Origin: Candidatus Gastranaerophilales bacterium
GTDB taxonomy: Bacteria > Cyanobacteriota > Vampirovibrionia > Gastranaerophilales > Gastranaerophilaceae
Assembly (NCBI GenBank): GCA_016280955.1
Contig: JAEEHV010000023.1
Coordinates: 124,001-188,000, forward strand
DNA: 64,000 nucleotides
Direction of reading: 5' to 3'
The notes below the pieces were generated by a model. It saw only the letters and a program-made list of their open reading frames with translations, ran no database searches and was not told the origin of the DNA. Each line of letters starts with the position of its first letter. Positions within the stretch are counted from its first letter, which is position 1. This document shows, piece by piece, positions 53,631 through 61,911 of the stretch. A program made the position numbers and the translations under genes.

Positions 53631-54951
53631 ATTCAATAACGATTTCTATTTCAAATTTTCTGTTCCATGGGTAAATATAATCAATATTCTTGTAAGCGAT
53701 ACCGAGTTTGTTAAAAATAACAGTTTCAAACGGTTTCATCAGGTTACTTATATCAATAGGGGTTTCTATTTTAGCCCTGACGTTTGCCTGATATGCCCAG
53801 TCATCAAGGTATCTTACTGCCTGTAACTTTTTGTATGCAGTATCATCATAAATGCTTGCTTTATATTTGATTTTTATTCCTGCAAGCAAGCTCCCTAATG
53901 TATTAGCACTTGTGTTCCAGGCAGAAAAGCCATATTCCGGCAGAGGATTTTTGAACAGTTCTTTTACAAAATTATTATCAGCCCCGTTTGCATAACGAAC
54001 ATCAGCAACGGCAAAAGGCTTTTGCGGTGGTATAAAGCTGCCTGCATACGGTTTTGTTCCCCGGTCCATGACCAGTTCCCCTTGTTTTTCAATAAAATTA
54101 TTTATAATAAGAACAACATCAGCATCATTTTCACATTCTGCAACTGCAAATCCGCCTAGCTCAAGCTGCCCCGTAACGGATTTTTCTATAGATACATCTT
54201 CATAATTTGAGATGCGATTTTTGTACTCAGGTTCAAGGAATTTGGGAAAAACTTTTATATCTTTTTCTATTGCTCTAGCTAAAAGTGTCAAAGGAATTTC
54301 ATCGGCTCCTGTTTTTGTTTTTCCGCCGAGTTTTTCAAGTTCTTTTGCTTCTGTAACATTAAAACCAAACTCTGCACAATCATCTTTTGAAAAGATAAGC
54401 GTGTTAAATATACCTTCTTTTTGCCATTCAAGATAGAGTTTATTAATCTCAAAATTACGTTTTCGGGTATTCAGATAATCATTAAGAATTTCGGGCGGAA
54501 TATTGTTTTTTGCCGGTTTCCCGTTTTTCTCGGTATTAAATGAATATTCAAAAATTGCTTTGCCCCAGTCTTTCCAGTATTCTTTTTCTTCTTCGTTGTA
54601 ATTGTTGTTGGAAATTCGCATTATACTTGAAAAGGCATAGACTTTTTTCCCATATAAAAATGGTTTTAACTTTTCAATTCTGTGTTTAATGTCATCAAAA
54701 CTATCAGTAATTCTTCTTGAAGGAATAAGCCCGCCATAAGCAAGTGTGTCGAGCGAAAGAATAAAAGCATCCGTTTCCGGAATATTTTTCAGCCATTCAA
54801 AAATTGCTTCAGTATTTGCATATTTTGTTAAATCGCCCAAAAATTCTCTTGGCGGAATAAACAGTTCTATCTCTTTATCTATCGCACAAATATCTTTTGC
54901 AAGATTGTAACACACAGGTCTGTTATCTATAGGAATAAAGCAAATTTTCAT
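53629..54951 (-). CDS. DUF4127 family protein
   Basis: A 440-aa protein fitting the DUF4127 family: ICFIPIDNRPVCYNLAKDI at the start, LFIPPREFLGDLTKYANTEAIFEWL, and DAFILSLDTLAYGGLIPSRR, the family hallmark. The biochemical role of DUF4127 is not known to me. It is cytosolic-looking. The promoter is TGg-TATAAT exactly six bases before the ATG with no ribosome site. Confidence 0.83.
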   Translation of the reverse strand: MKICFIPIDNRPVCYNLAKDICAIDKEIELFIPPREFLGDLTKYANTEAIFEWLKNIPETDAFILSLDTLAYGGLIPSRRITDSFDDIKHRIEKLKPFLYGKKVYAFSSIMRISNNNYNEEEKEYWKDWGKAIFEYSFNTEKNGKPAKNNIPPEILNDYLNTRKRNFEINKLYLEWQKEGIFNTLIFSKDDCAEFGFNVTEAKELEKLGGKTKTGADEIPLTLLARAIEKDIKVFPKFLEPEYKNRISNYEDVSIEKSVTGQLELGGFAVAECENDADVVLIINNFIEKQGELVMDRGTKPYAGSFIPPQKPFAVADVRYANGADNNFVKELFKNPLPEYGFSAWNTSANTLGSLLAGIKIKYKASIYDDTAYKKLQAVRYLDDWAYQANVRAKIETPIDISNLMKPFETVIFNKLGIAYKNIDYIYPWNRKFEIEIVIE

Positions 54952-54957
54952 AAACTA

Positions 54958-54963
54958 ATTATA
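54958..54963 (-). promoter_or_regulatory. extended -10 box, probable leaderless promoter (DUF4127 gene)
   Basis: On the minus strand TGg-TATAAT, six bases, ATG at 54951. Confidence 0.55.
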
Positions 54964-55099
54964 CCATATTTTAAGGTTAAAAAACGGACTATATACGGCA
55001 TTATCCAGTTATATCTTGAATTACATGCAAAAATATGTTAACATTTTCATGTCCGGAAAAGAGAATTGTAAATATTTGTTACGATTTAAGAAAAATTAG

Positions 55100-55129
55100 G
55101 CAATTTCTACCTTTACGGAACTTTATATA
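55100..55129 (+). promoter_or_regulatory. shared-class promoter (copy 6)
   Basis: GCAATTT, 14-bp spacer, CTTTATATA (55121-55129); 37 bp before the start at 55167. Confidence 0.65.
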
Positions 55130-55166
55130 AATACAAAGTGAAGGCAGTAGTAAAAGTGAGGTCTGT

Positions 55167-55466
55167 ATGACAAACTTAAAGAAATTTATCAGTTCTATCA
55201 AAGATGCTTTTGAACCCAGAGCAAACCTGAATGCATTTTCTCAGGCACAGGCTCAGGGACGTGAAGATTTTATACAATCGCTATCAAGTAATGAATTAAA
55301 AATAAAAGCTGACGAACAACGGCTGGAAGCAATGGTCAGACAACAATTGAAGGAAGAATTCCCGAATATCGAGAAAAGTGCTTCATACGACTTACTGGTT
55401 GATGCTGTCATCCACAATTATAAGTCAAAACAGCTTCAAGCCTCTGATGATGTAAAGATTAAGTAA
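55167..55466 (+). CDS. unknown 99-aa helical protein
   Basis: A charged, helical protein rich in Gln, Lys and Ala (NAFSQAQAQGREDFIQ, KADEQRLEAMVRQQLKEEFPNIEKS), possibly coiled coil. Not recognised. GTGAGGTCTGT precedes the ATG. Shared promoter upstream and a terminator downstream make it a single-gene unit. Confidence 0.65.
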   Translation: MTNLKKFISSIKDAFEPRANLNAFSQAQAQGREDFIQSLSSNELKIKADEQRLEAMVRQQLKEEFPNIEKSASYDLLVDAVIHNYKSKQLQASDDVKIK

Positions 55467-55525
55467 GATTAGAAAGTCCAACTTAACAGAGAAAGAGAAA
55501 ATCATCAACATTACTTTGAAATAGA

Positions 55526-55553
55526 AAGAGAACGCAAATGTCGTTCTTTTTTT
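55526..55553 (+). terminator. terminator of the 99-aa protein gene
   Basis: AGAACG / CGTTCT with a 7-nt loop and seven Ts. Confidence 0.75.
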
Positions 55554-55596
55554 ATTGTGTTTTTTTACGGGTGCGGTACATAGCAACCTAATTTAT

Positions 55597-55917
55597 TTAT
55601 TTTTTTTCGGTTTGTTGTTTTAGTCTGTTCATTTTAATCTCTCTTATCTTTTTTTCAAGTAATTGTATCGTTATACTTCTTTCATTGCCGATAGAAGAAT
55701 ATATATATTGGTCTTTTTCTGTCCAGTTCTTTTTCAGGTTTCTGTATTTTTGATGCTCATACATATCAAGCCGGAATTCCATTATTTGCTTTTCCAGTTT
55801 GGCAATTTGTTCCTTGTCTTTTTGGGTGAGTTTTAAGACTGTTCCCTTATACTCATTCAGGGGAACAAGGGCATAAAAACCTGGTGAATAATTATTGGTT
55901 GAATTTGTAATTTGCAT
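55597..55917 (-). CDS. unknown 106-aa helical protein with N-terminal signature
   Basis: Starts MQITNSTNNYSPGFYALVPL, similar in design to the other leaders (M-x-I, Asn-rich, then S-P-x-F). The rest is a charged helix (QKDKEQIAKLEKQIMEFRLDMYEHQKYRNL), probably coiled coil, with a Lys-rich end. ATG at 55917 is chosen for its AGGAG five bases upstream; an upstream in-frame start would add 23 residues through the promoter region. Confidence 0.65.
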   Translation of the reverse strand: MQITNSTNNYSPGFYALVPLNEYKGTVLKLTQKDKEQIAKLEKQIMEFRLDMYEHQKYRNLKKNWTEKDQYIYSSIGNERSITIQLLEKKIREIKMNRLKQQTEKK

Positions 55918-56016
55918 GAACACTCCTGTTTTATATAAAACAACTGAAAAAATTTTTTGCTTTTGTGCTAGAATTATTTTATACAAGGGGTTTTATTAAG
56001 AAGAAAGGAAACTTTT

Positions 56017-57696
56017 ATGACAAACTTATCACCATTACAGGCAGAAAGACTTAAATATCAGCCGAAATTGCCTTATTCTTTGGCATCAGGGATTAATCAT
56101 TTACAATTAATCGAAGGTTCTGCAACTCAGTCTGTTGCAAATCAGGATGAAATTAAAAATTTATTCAAAAATACTTACGGAAAACCGACCATAACATTCC
56201 AGACAACAACTGATACTGCATCAAGCAGCATAAGAAATGTCGGTGTTATTCTTTCAGGCGGTCAAGCTCCCGGCGGACATAACGTAATTGCAGGGCTTTA
56301 TGATGCACTTAAACAGGCAAACTCTTCTAATAACCTTTACGGTTTTCTTGGCGGTCCAAGCGGTATTATTGAAGGTAAATATGTAGAATTTAATGATGAA
56401 TTTATTAACGATTACCGTAATACAGGCGGTTTTGATATCATAGGTTCAGGCAGAACAAAACTTGAAACTGAAGAACAATTCCAGTCAGCATGGGAAGTTT
56501 GCAAAAAGTTAAATATCTCTGCTGTTGTAATTATCGGTGGTGACGATTCAAACACAAATGCAGCACTTTTAGCAGAATGGTTCGTTGCACATAACGCAAA
56601 TATTCAGGTTATCGGCTGCCCTAAAACAATTGATGGTGATTTAAAAAATGAACAAATCGAAATCTCCTTCGGTTTCGACACTGCTACAAAAACTTATGGC
56701 GAACTTATCGGTAATATTGAAAGAGATGCAAATTCAGCTAAAAAATACTGGCACTTTATAAAAATCATGGGCAGAAGTGCTTCTCACGTTGCTCTTGAAG
56801 CAGCACTTCAAACTCAGCCTAACATAACTTTAATCTCAGAAGAAGTTGAACAAAGAAAAATGTCACTTTCTTCAATCATAGATTATATGACAGGAATTAT
56901 TGTTAAACGTTCCGAATTGGGTAAAAACTTCGGTATTGCAGTTATTCCGGAAGGTTTAATTGAGTTTATACCTGAACTTAAAACAATGATTGCTAACCTT
57001 AATGACATCATGCCTTCTTTAGAAAAAGACAGCAAATATACAAACGGTACCGATGCTGAAAAAATTGCTATTATTGAAAACACTCTTTCAAGTGAAAATT
57101 CTTCAGTATTCAAATCTCTGCCGGTATTAATCAAATCTCAGTTATTAATGGACAGAGATCCTCACGGTAATGTTCAGGTATCAAGAATTGAAACAGAAAA
57201 ACTTTTAATCTCTATGATTGAAGCAAAATTATCCGAACTTAAAAAACAGGGTAAATATAACGGTAAGTTCTCGACTCAGTCACACTTCTTCGGGTATGAA
57301 GGACGTTGTGCGTTCCCTTCAAACTTTGATGCAGATTATTGCTACTCATTAGGGTTTAACGCATTTGCTTTGATTAACTTCGGTTTAACAGGATACCTTT
57401 CTTCGGTAAGAAACTTAACAGAACCGGCTAATGACTGGATTGCAGGCGGCGTTCCTTTAACAATGATGATGAACATGGAAAGACGTCACGGTGAAATGAA
57501 ACCTGTTATTAAAAAAGCGCTTGTCGAACTTGACGGTCCCGTTTTCAAAAAACTTGAAAACAACAGAGAGGATTGGGCTTTGAATGACAGATATCTGTTC
57601 CCGGGTGCTATCCAATACTTCGGACCTTCTTCAGTTTGCGATATTACGACTGTAACATTGCAGCTTGAAAGTCAGGCTAAACTTGCTTCAGTGTAG
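56017..57696 (+). CDS. pfp: diphosphate-fructose-6-phosphate 1-phosphotransferase (PPi-PFK, long type)
   Basis: A 559-aa glycolytic enzyme using pyrophosphate instead of ATP, and reversible. [16 protein letters not shown] (phosphate binding), [17 protein letters not shown] (GGDD, with the second Asp diagnostic of PPi use), [10 protein letters not shown] (catalytic TIDGD) and [17 protein letters not shown] (MGR) are all present. The length fits the long clade of spirochaete/plant-like PFPs. Strong expression is suggested by codon choice. Confidence 0.95.
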   Translation: MTNLSPLQAERLKYQPKLPYSLASGINHLQLIEGSATQSVANQDEIKNLFKNTYGKPTITFQTTTDTASSSIRNVGVILSGGQAPGGHNVIAGLYDALKQANSSNNLYGFLGGPSGIIEGKYVEFNDEFINDYRNTGGFDIIGSGRTKLETEEQFQSAWEVCKKLNISAVVIIGGDDSNTNAALLAEWFVAHNANIQVIGCPKTIDGDLKNEQIEISFGFDTATKTYGELIGNIERDANSAKKYWHFIKIMGRSASHVALEAALQTQPNITLISEEVEQRKMSLSSIIDYMTGIIVKRSELGKNFGIAVIPEGLIEFIPELKTMIANLNDIMPSLEKDSKYTNGTDAEKIAIIENTLSSENSSVFKSLPVLIKSQLLMDRDPHGNVQVSRIETEKLLISMIEAKLSELKKQGKYNGKFSTQSHFFGYEGRCAFPSNFDADYCYSLGFNAFALINFGLTGYLSSVRNLTEPANDWIAGGVPLTMMMNMERRHGEMKPVIKKALVELDGPVFKKLENNREDWALNDRYLFPGAIQYFGPSSVCDITTVTLQLESQAKLASV

Positions 57697-57796
57697 GAAA
57701 GGATGAGTGATTTTCCTTTTTGAAAAAAGGAAGCGAAAAACTTTTGATACAGGTCGGTCTGTATTGAACAACCCGTTCAACAGTACCGAAATAAAA

Positions 57797-57894
57797 TGTA
57801 GGGTGGAGCTTGCTCCACCTTTTTTAATTGACACAAGGAAAAGTCTTTAAACTGTTTTAAGTATGCCGGAGCAAGCTCAAGCCTACGTTTAGAC
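57797..57894. repeat. GTAGG-ended inverted-repeat element, REP/MITE-like
   Basis: TGTAGGGTGGAGCTTGCTCC at the left end is mirrored by GGAGCAAGCTCAAGCCTACG at the right end (GAGCTTGCTC core perfect). The left hairpin (57802-57825) is followed by six Ts and serves as the pfp terminator. It occupies the middle of a 309-bp stretch (57697-58005) with no gene. Confidence 0.55.
57802..57825 (+). terminator. terminator of pfp
   Basis: GGTGGAG-cttg-CTCCACC followed by TTTTTT. Confidence 0.85.
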
Positions 57895-58005
57895 TACACA
57901 TTGGCTGACTAAGTTAAAGATAGATTAAAATATAAGCAGAGCGGAGGAATTTTCCTTTGCTCTTTATTTTTAGATTTTGTGATAACGGATAAATTCTGTT
58001 AAAAT

Positions 58006-59490
58006 TTATATAACGTATGTAATATCATTCTGTAAATCGAATGGATTGTATGGTATTTCTTCCATAGTATTCCAAGGGTTAAGAAGTGTTCCGTTTCGTA
58101 AGTCGCCGCTGTTATAATAATGACCGTTTTGAAGTCCTTTATTAGGAATGCGTGTAGTGCAATTTGCTACACTTACACATTTTTGTTCTTTTAGAATATC
58201 TGATACTATTTCATCGGTAAATTTATATCTTGAGTCAGTTTTCCATCCAATTAGTCTGTTTATATGGTCAGAAACTGTTTCGGCATCACCGCCCTCGCTA
58301 AAGATTCTTCTTGGCTCATAGCCGTTGTATGTACGGGTTATGTATGCATAATAAGAATTTGGATTGTAATTTTTCATCAAATCGCACATGTTCTTTGCAT
58401 AAGTATATTCTATGAGTGTATGCCCCAGAGAACTGCCTTTACAGTCAACTTCTTTTATCATAGATAAATCATTTAAATCATATATTATTCCGTTCTCCTT
58501 GTATTCTTGAATACAGCACTTTACCTTATTTTTATCAACCTGTTCAAATAATTTATAAAACTCTATCCTGCCTTCAGGATTTTTCAGAATAGAATCCATT
58601 GCAGCCATTAGATGGCAATTACCTATATCACCTTGAGCGAGTGCATATCTTTCTATTGGAGGAAACAGTTTCTCATACATTTCAGCATCCATTTTAAGTT
58701 TTTCATAGCCACAGGCTGTTTTTACATACATATCTTTACCTACAGAAAAAGCTTCTCCTGTTTCAAGTTTAGATATTGCTTGTTCAGACAATACTTCAAA
58801 TTTTGGATAATAATTTTCTCCTTTGAGTAACTTTTGCATATCACTTTTCGGTAATTTATGAAAATGCGCCTCAGGAAACAATCTTTTTAAGACATATTTT
58901 GACACTTTTCCTTCCATATATAATTTATACAAATCCATTATTTCCTGATAACGTTCGGGATTATTATATTTTGCCTGTATCACAGAACGTCTTGTAAGCA
59001 TACTCCATAAATTTCTACCGAAGAACATCTGCTGTCCGTCTTTATCAAGTAATGATTCAACTTCTTTTACATCTTGCAAAAACTTTTCTAAAAATTCTTT
59101 TTTGTTCGGATACATGGAATGGTTTATGTCTTCCAGATACAACATTAATTCATGAACTCTTAAATTTTCTTTTTCACCGGCTTTCAGCGGGAATCGTTTA
59201 ATAAGTTCTTCTAAAAATAAACTGTTATTATTTTTAATAAACGGTTCTTCTACGCATGATAAATTTTTGTATAAACCTTGTTCTTTTAATAATCTTTCAA
59301 GTTTTTCTGCATTAGGTACTCTGAAACATTCGCCAAGCATTACTGTATCTTCTGCAAGCGGAACATACTTGAATCCTCCGGATATTTTTGTTCTGTTTGT
59401 ATTTACCCCTGTTTCAATAACTCTTGTTACATTTTTTTCGTAAATTTTTGCATATTTTGCAACATACTCTGCAATCTGAATTGTTCCCAT
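58006..59490 (-). CDS. calpain-like (peptidase C2) cysteine protease
   Basis: A 494-aa protein. The C-terminal ~215 residues carry the papain-like calpain core: ALAQGDIGNCHLMAAMDSIL (Cys292; compare Q-G-x-x-G-[DN]-C-W-[LF]-[LM]-A-A), GLQNGHYYNSGD (His457) and LLNPWNT (Asn471, Trp473). The N-terminal ~275 residues are helical and unassigned. It has no Ca-binding domain and no signal peptide. ATG follows AGGGGA. Transcribed from a shared-class promoter. Bacterial calpain-like proteins are scattered and poorly studied; the role is unknown. Confidence 0.78.
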   Translation of the reverse strand: MGTIQIAEYVAKYAKIYEKNVTRVIETGVNTNRTKISGGFKYVPLAEDTVMLGECFRVPNAEKLERLLKEQGLYKNLSCVEEPFIKNNNSLFLEELIKRFPLKAGEKENLRVHELMLYLEDINHSMYPNKKEFLEKFLQDVKEVESLLDKDGQQMFFGRNLWSMLTRRSVIQAKYNNPERYQEIMDLYKLYMEGKVSKYVLKRLFPEAHFHKLPKSDMQKLLKGENYYPKFEVLSEQAISKLETGEAFSVGKDMYVKTACGYEKLKMDAEMYEKLFPPIERYALAQGDIGNCHLMAAMDSILKNPEGRIEFYKLFEQVDKNKVKCCIQEYKENGIIYDLNDLSMIKEVDCKGSSLGHTLIEYTYAKNMCDLMKNYNPNSYYAYITRTYNGYEPRRIFSEGGDAETVSDHINRLIGWKTDSRYKFTDEIVSDILKEQKCVSVANCTTRIPNKGLQNGHYYNSGDLRNGTLLNPWNTMEEIPYNPFDLQNDITYVI

Positions 59491-59513
59491 AATATAATCC
59501 CCTTAATCTTATA

Positions 59514-59544
59514 TATATAAAGCTTTTTCACCCTTCAAAATTGA
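59514..59544 (-). promoter_or_regulatory. shared-class promoter (copy 7)
   Basis: On the minus strand TCAATTT (59544-59538), 15-bp spacer, CTTTATATA (59522-59514); 23 bp before the calpain-like gene start. Confidence 0.7.
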
Positions 59545-59611
59545 CCGTTTGTAAAGGAACTGTTACATAAATAGTTGTTCATGCACTTATCCCCCTTATA
59601 TTTACCCCTAC

Positions 59612-59640
59612 TTTACTCATAGTGTTCCTTGTAATATAAT
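59612..59640 (+). promoter_or_regulatory. sigma70-type promoter of the oxidoreductase operon
   Basis: TTTACT, 17-bp spacer, TATAAT; 33 bp before the start at 59674. Confidence 0.55.
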
Positions 59641-59673
59641 ATTTGTATAGAGAAGGCAGAAAAGGGATGAGGT

Positions 59674-60672
59674 ATGAATAATCAGAAGATTGCAGTTATA
59701 GGCATGGGCATGTGGGGAAAAAACATTGTCCGTAATTTTTATAATCTTAATGTTTTAGAATATGTATGTGACTTAGATGAAGAATCTTTAAAAACTGTCA
59801 GAGAACAGTTTCCCGGTGTTAAAACAACAAAAGATTTTAATGACATTATAAATAACCCTGAGATTACCGGAGTTGCGGTTGTTACACCGAGCCATACTCA
59901 TTTTAAAATAGTAAAAACCATGCTTGAGGCAGGAAAAAATGTATATGTTGAAAAACCTATTTCTACAGTTGCCGAAGAAGCAAAACAGCTCATGGAGCTT
60001 GCCGAATCAAAAGGTCTTGTATTAATGGTTGACCACTTGTTATTATACCACCCTGCTGTAAACAGGCTTAAAATGCTTATTGAAGAAGGCGAACTCGGTG
60101 AGATTGTTTATGCCCAGAGTGACAGACTTAATGTTAATTATCACAAAAATGACCGTAGTGTAATGTGGGATTTAGCTCCGCATGACGTTGCAATGGTAGC
60201 TTATGTAACAGGAAAAAGCCCCGTTAAAGTTATCTCTGCAATAGGTGCATCAAGTGACAGAAATAATATCATGGATATAACTCATCTCGGAATTGAATTT
60301 GAAGGCGGAATGATTGCACATATTTCAGACAGCTGGATTACTCCTCAAAAACACGTCAATCTTCTTGTAAGAGGAACAAAAGCAACTGCGATTTTTGATG
60401 ACTGTGCTCCTTCTGATAAGTTAAAAATATATGATAACTTTATTCCTGCAAATACTCAAAATGTTGCACTTGATTATCTTGAGATAGAACCGCTTAAACT
60501 CGCTTGTCAGCATTTTGTAAATTGTATAGAAACAGGACAAAAAGCTCGCTCTGACGGTGCTAACGGATATGAAGTTGTCAGCATCTTAGAAGAAGCTGAA
60601 CGAATAATGCTCGGTTCAAAAAAAGAAGAGTTGGATAAAAAAGATTTTGCTCTTTCCAGAATGAAGGCTTAG
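59674..60672 (+). CDS. Gfo/Idh/MocA-family sugar oxidoreductase
   Basis: A 332-aa NAD(P)-dependent dehydrogenase. Rossmann motif IAVIGMGMWGKNIVRNFY and the EKP motif (NVYVEKPISTVAEEA), then MVDHLLLYHPAVNRLK. The closest type by pattern is the UDP-sugar 3-dehydrogenases (WbpB/GnnA-like) of surface polysaccharide synthesis; the exact substrate is inference. First gene of a run with the 60697, 61283 and 61912 genes. Confidence 0.88.
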   Translation: MNNQKIAVIGMGMWGKNIVRNFYNLNVLEYVCDLDEESLKTVREQFPGVKTTKDFNDIINNPEITGVAVVTPSHTHFKIVKTMLEAGKNVYVEKPISTVAEEAKQLMELAESKGLVLMVDHLLLYHPAVNRLKMLIEEGELGEIVYAQSDRLNVNYHKNDRSVMWDLAPHDVAMVAYVTGKSPVKVISAIGASSDRNNIMDITHLGIEFEGGMIAHISDSWITPQKHVNLLVRGTKATAIFDDCAPSDKLKIYDNFIPANTQNVALDYLEIEPLKLACQHFVNCIETGQKARSDGANGYEVVSILEEAERIMLGSKKEELDKKDFALSRMKA

Positions 60673-60696
60673 TAAGAGCAAAAAAGGAGTATAAAG

Positions 60697-61257
60697 TTGA
60701 AAATATTACCGGTTGATTCCAATAACAATATATCTTCCAAAGGACGCATAAGCCGAAAATTAGGTTATATGTTGACAGATATGAGTAATGCCTGGATGAT
60801 GTCCGTTGTCGAAAAAAAGGTAAAAGAACCGCTTGTTGCTGAAGCATACAGAAATGCATCGTCACGTGTAAATTGCGTTTTAAAAAACCTGAACACGATT
60901 ATGCAAAGATTTGTGCATTCAGGAGAATTAACTTACGAAGAATCGGAAAAAACCGGTAAATACAGATTTTTCATTAACAGCAAATATTCAGATTATAAGT
61001 CTTTATGCGGAGATATGGAGCTTTCACCAAAATTGGATACACTTGAAGATATAAGTAAATTGGAAAAATTTGAAGAAAGTTTGTTAAAAATCGATCCGTA
61101 TAAAGAAAATTCTCATTTTATAATACAAAGACGGGCACACGGAAACATGTACGATAGTGAATTTATTCCGGATGCGGATTATATGTTTGTAGAAGATAAA
61201 CTTGTCGGCAAAACAAAAACGCAACCGACAAGTGAAGATGTAAAACACATTTTGTAA
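60697..61257 (+). CDS. unknown 186-aa protein in the polysaccharide-like operon
   Basis: Starts at TTG with AAGGAG seven bases upstream: MKILPVDSNNNISSKGRISRKLG, again M-K-I, Asn-rich, then S-x-K-G. The rest is soluble and charged, without recognised motifs. It lies 24 bp after the oxidoreductase and 25 bp before the phosphatidyltransferase, so is probably co-transcribed with both. Confidence 0.7.
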   Translation: MKILPVDSNNNISSKGRISRKLGYMLTDMSNAWMMSVVEKKVKEPLVAEAYRNASSRVNCVLKNLNTIMQRFVHSGELTYEESEKTGKYRFFINSKYSDYKSLCGDMELSPKLDTLEDISKLEKFEESLLKIDPYKENSHFIIQRRAHGNMYDSEFIPDADYMFVEDKLVGKTKTQPTSEDVKHIL

Positions 61258-61282
61258 GCGGAGCAAAGAGAAGGGCATACTG

Positions 61283-61867
61283 ATGGCTAATTTTATTTCA
61301 ATATTCAGAATTTTTGTTATGTTTGTGGCAGTGTATTTGATTTATACACAGATTGGAAATACACAAGCATATATCTGGGCATTAGCACTTACCATATTGG
61401 CATTTGCACTTGACGGAGTTGACGGCTGGGTAGCAAGAAAATTCCATGAAGAATCTAAATTTGGTGCATTATTGGATATAATGGGGGACAGAATTGTAGA
61501 AAATACCTACTGGATTCTTTTTGCCGTAATGCATTGGATAAGTATTCTTTTCCCGCTTATTGCAATAACCAGAGGGTTTATAACGGATACAATCAGAAGT
61601 GCAGCAATGGAAAAGGGATTAACTCCTTTCGGTATGCAGGTTAATCCGATTTGCAAATGGATAACAGGTTCAAAATTTATGAGAATAGGTTATGCTGTTG
61701 CAAAAGTTGCAGCTTTTGTGCTGATTGTTGCCGCAAAAATACCTAACATAGCACATGCTGAACTTTTGTGGGCTGTTGCATACTGGACAGCTGTTGTTGC
61801 AATTGTTCTTTGTGTAGTCAGAGGATTGCCGGTGCTTATTGAAGCAAAAAGGGCTATTGACGGTTAA
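61283..61867 (+). CDS. CDP-alcohol phosphatidyltransferase (PgsA-like)
   Basis: A 194-aa inner-membrane enzyme. The signature DGVDGWVARKFHEESKFGALLDIMGD fits D-G-x2-A-R-x8-G-x3-D-x3-D. About five hydrophobic helices. It may make phosphatidylglycerophosphate, or another phospholipid, from CDP-diacylglycerol; the acceptor cannot be decided from the sequence. Confidence 0.9.
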   Translation: MANFISIFRIFVMFVAVYLIYTQIGNTQAYIWALALTILAFALDGVDGWVARKFHEESKFGALLDIMGDRIVENTYWILFAVMHWISILFPLIAITRGFITDTIRSAAMEKGLTPFGMQVNPICKWITGSKFMRIGYAVAKVAAFVLIVAAKIPNIAHAELLWAVAYWTAVVAIVLCVVRGLPVLIEAKRAIDG

Positions 61868-61911
61868 ATGGCAAAGAAGTAAACAGGTAAAGATATAAAT
61901 AAGGACTTAAT

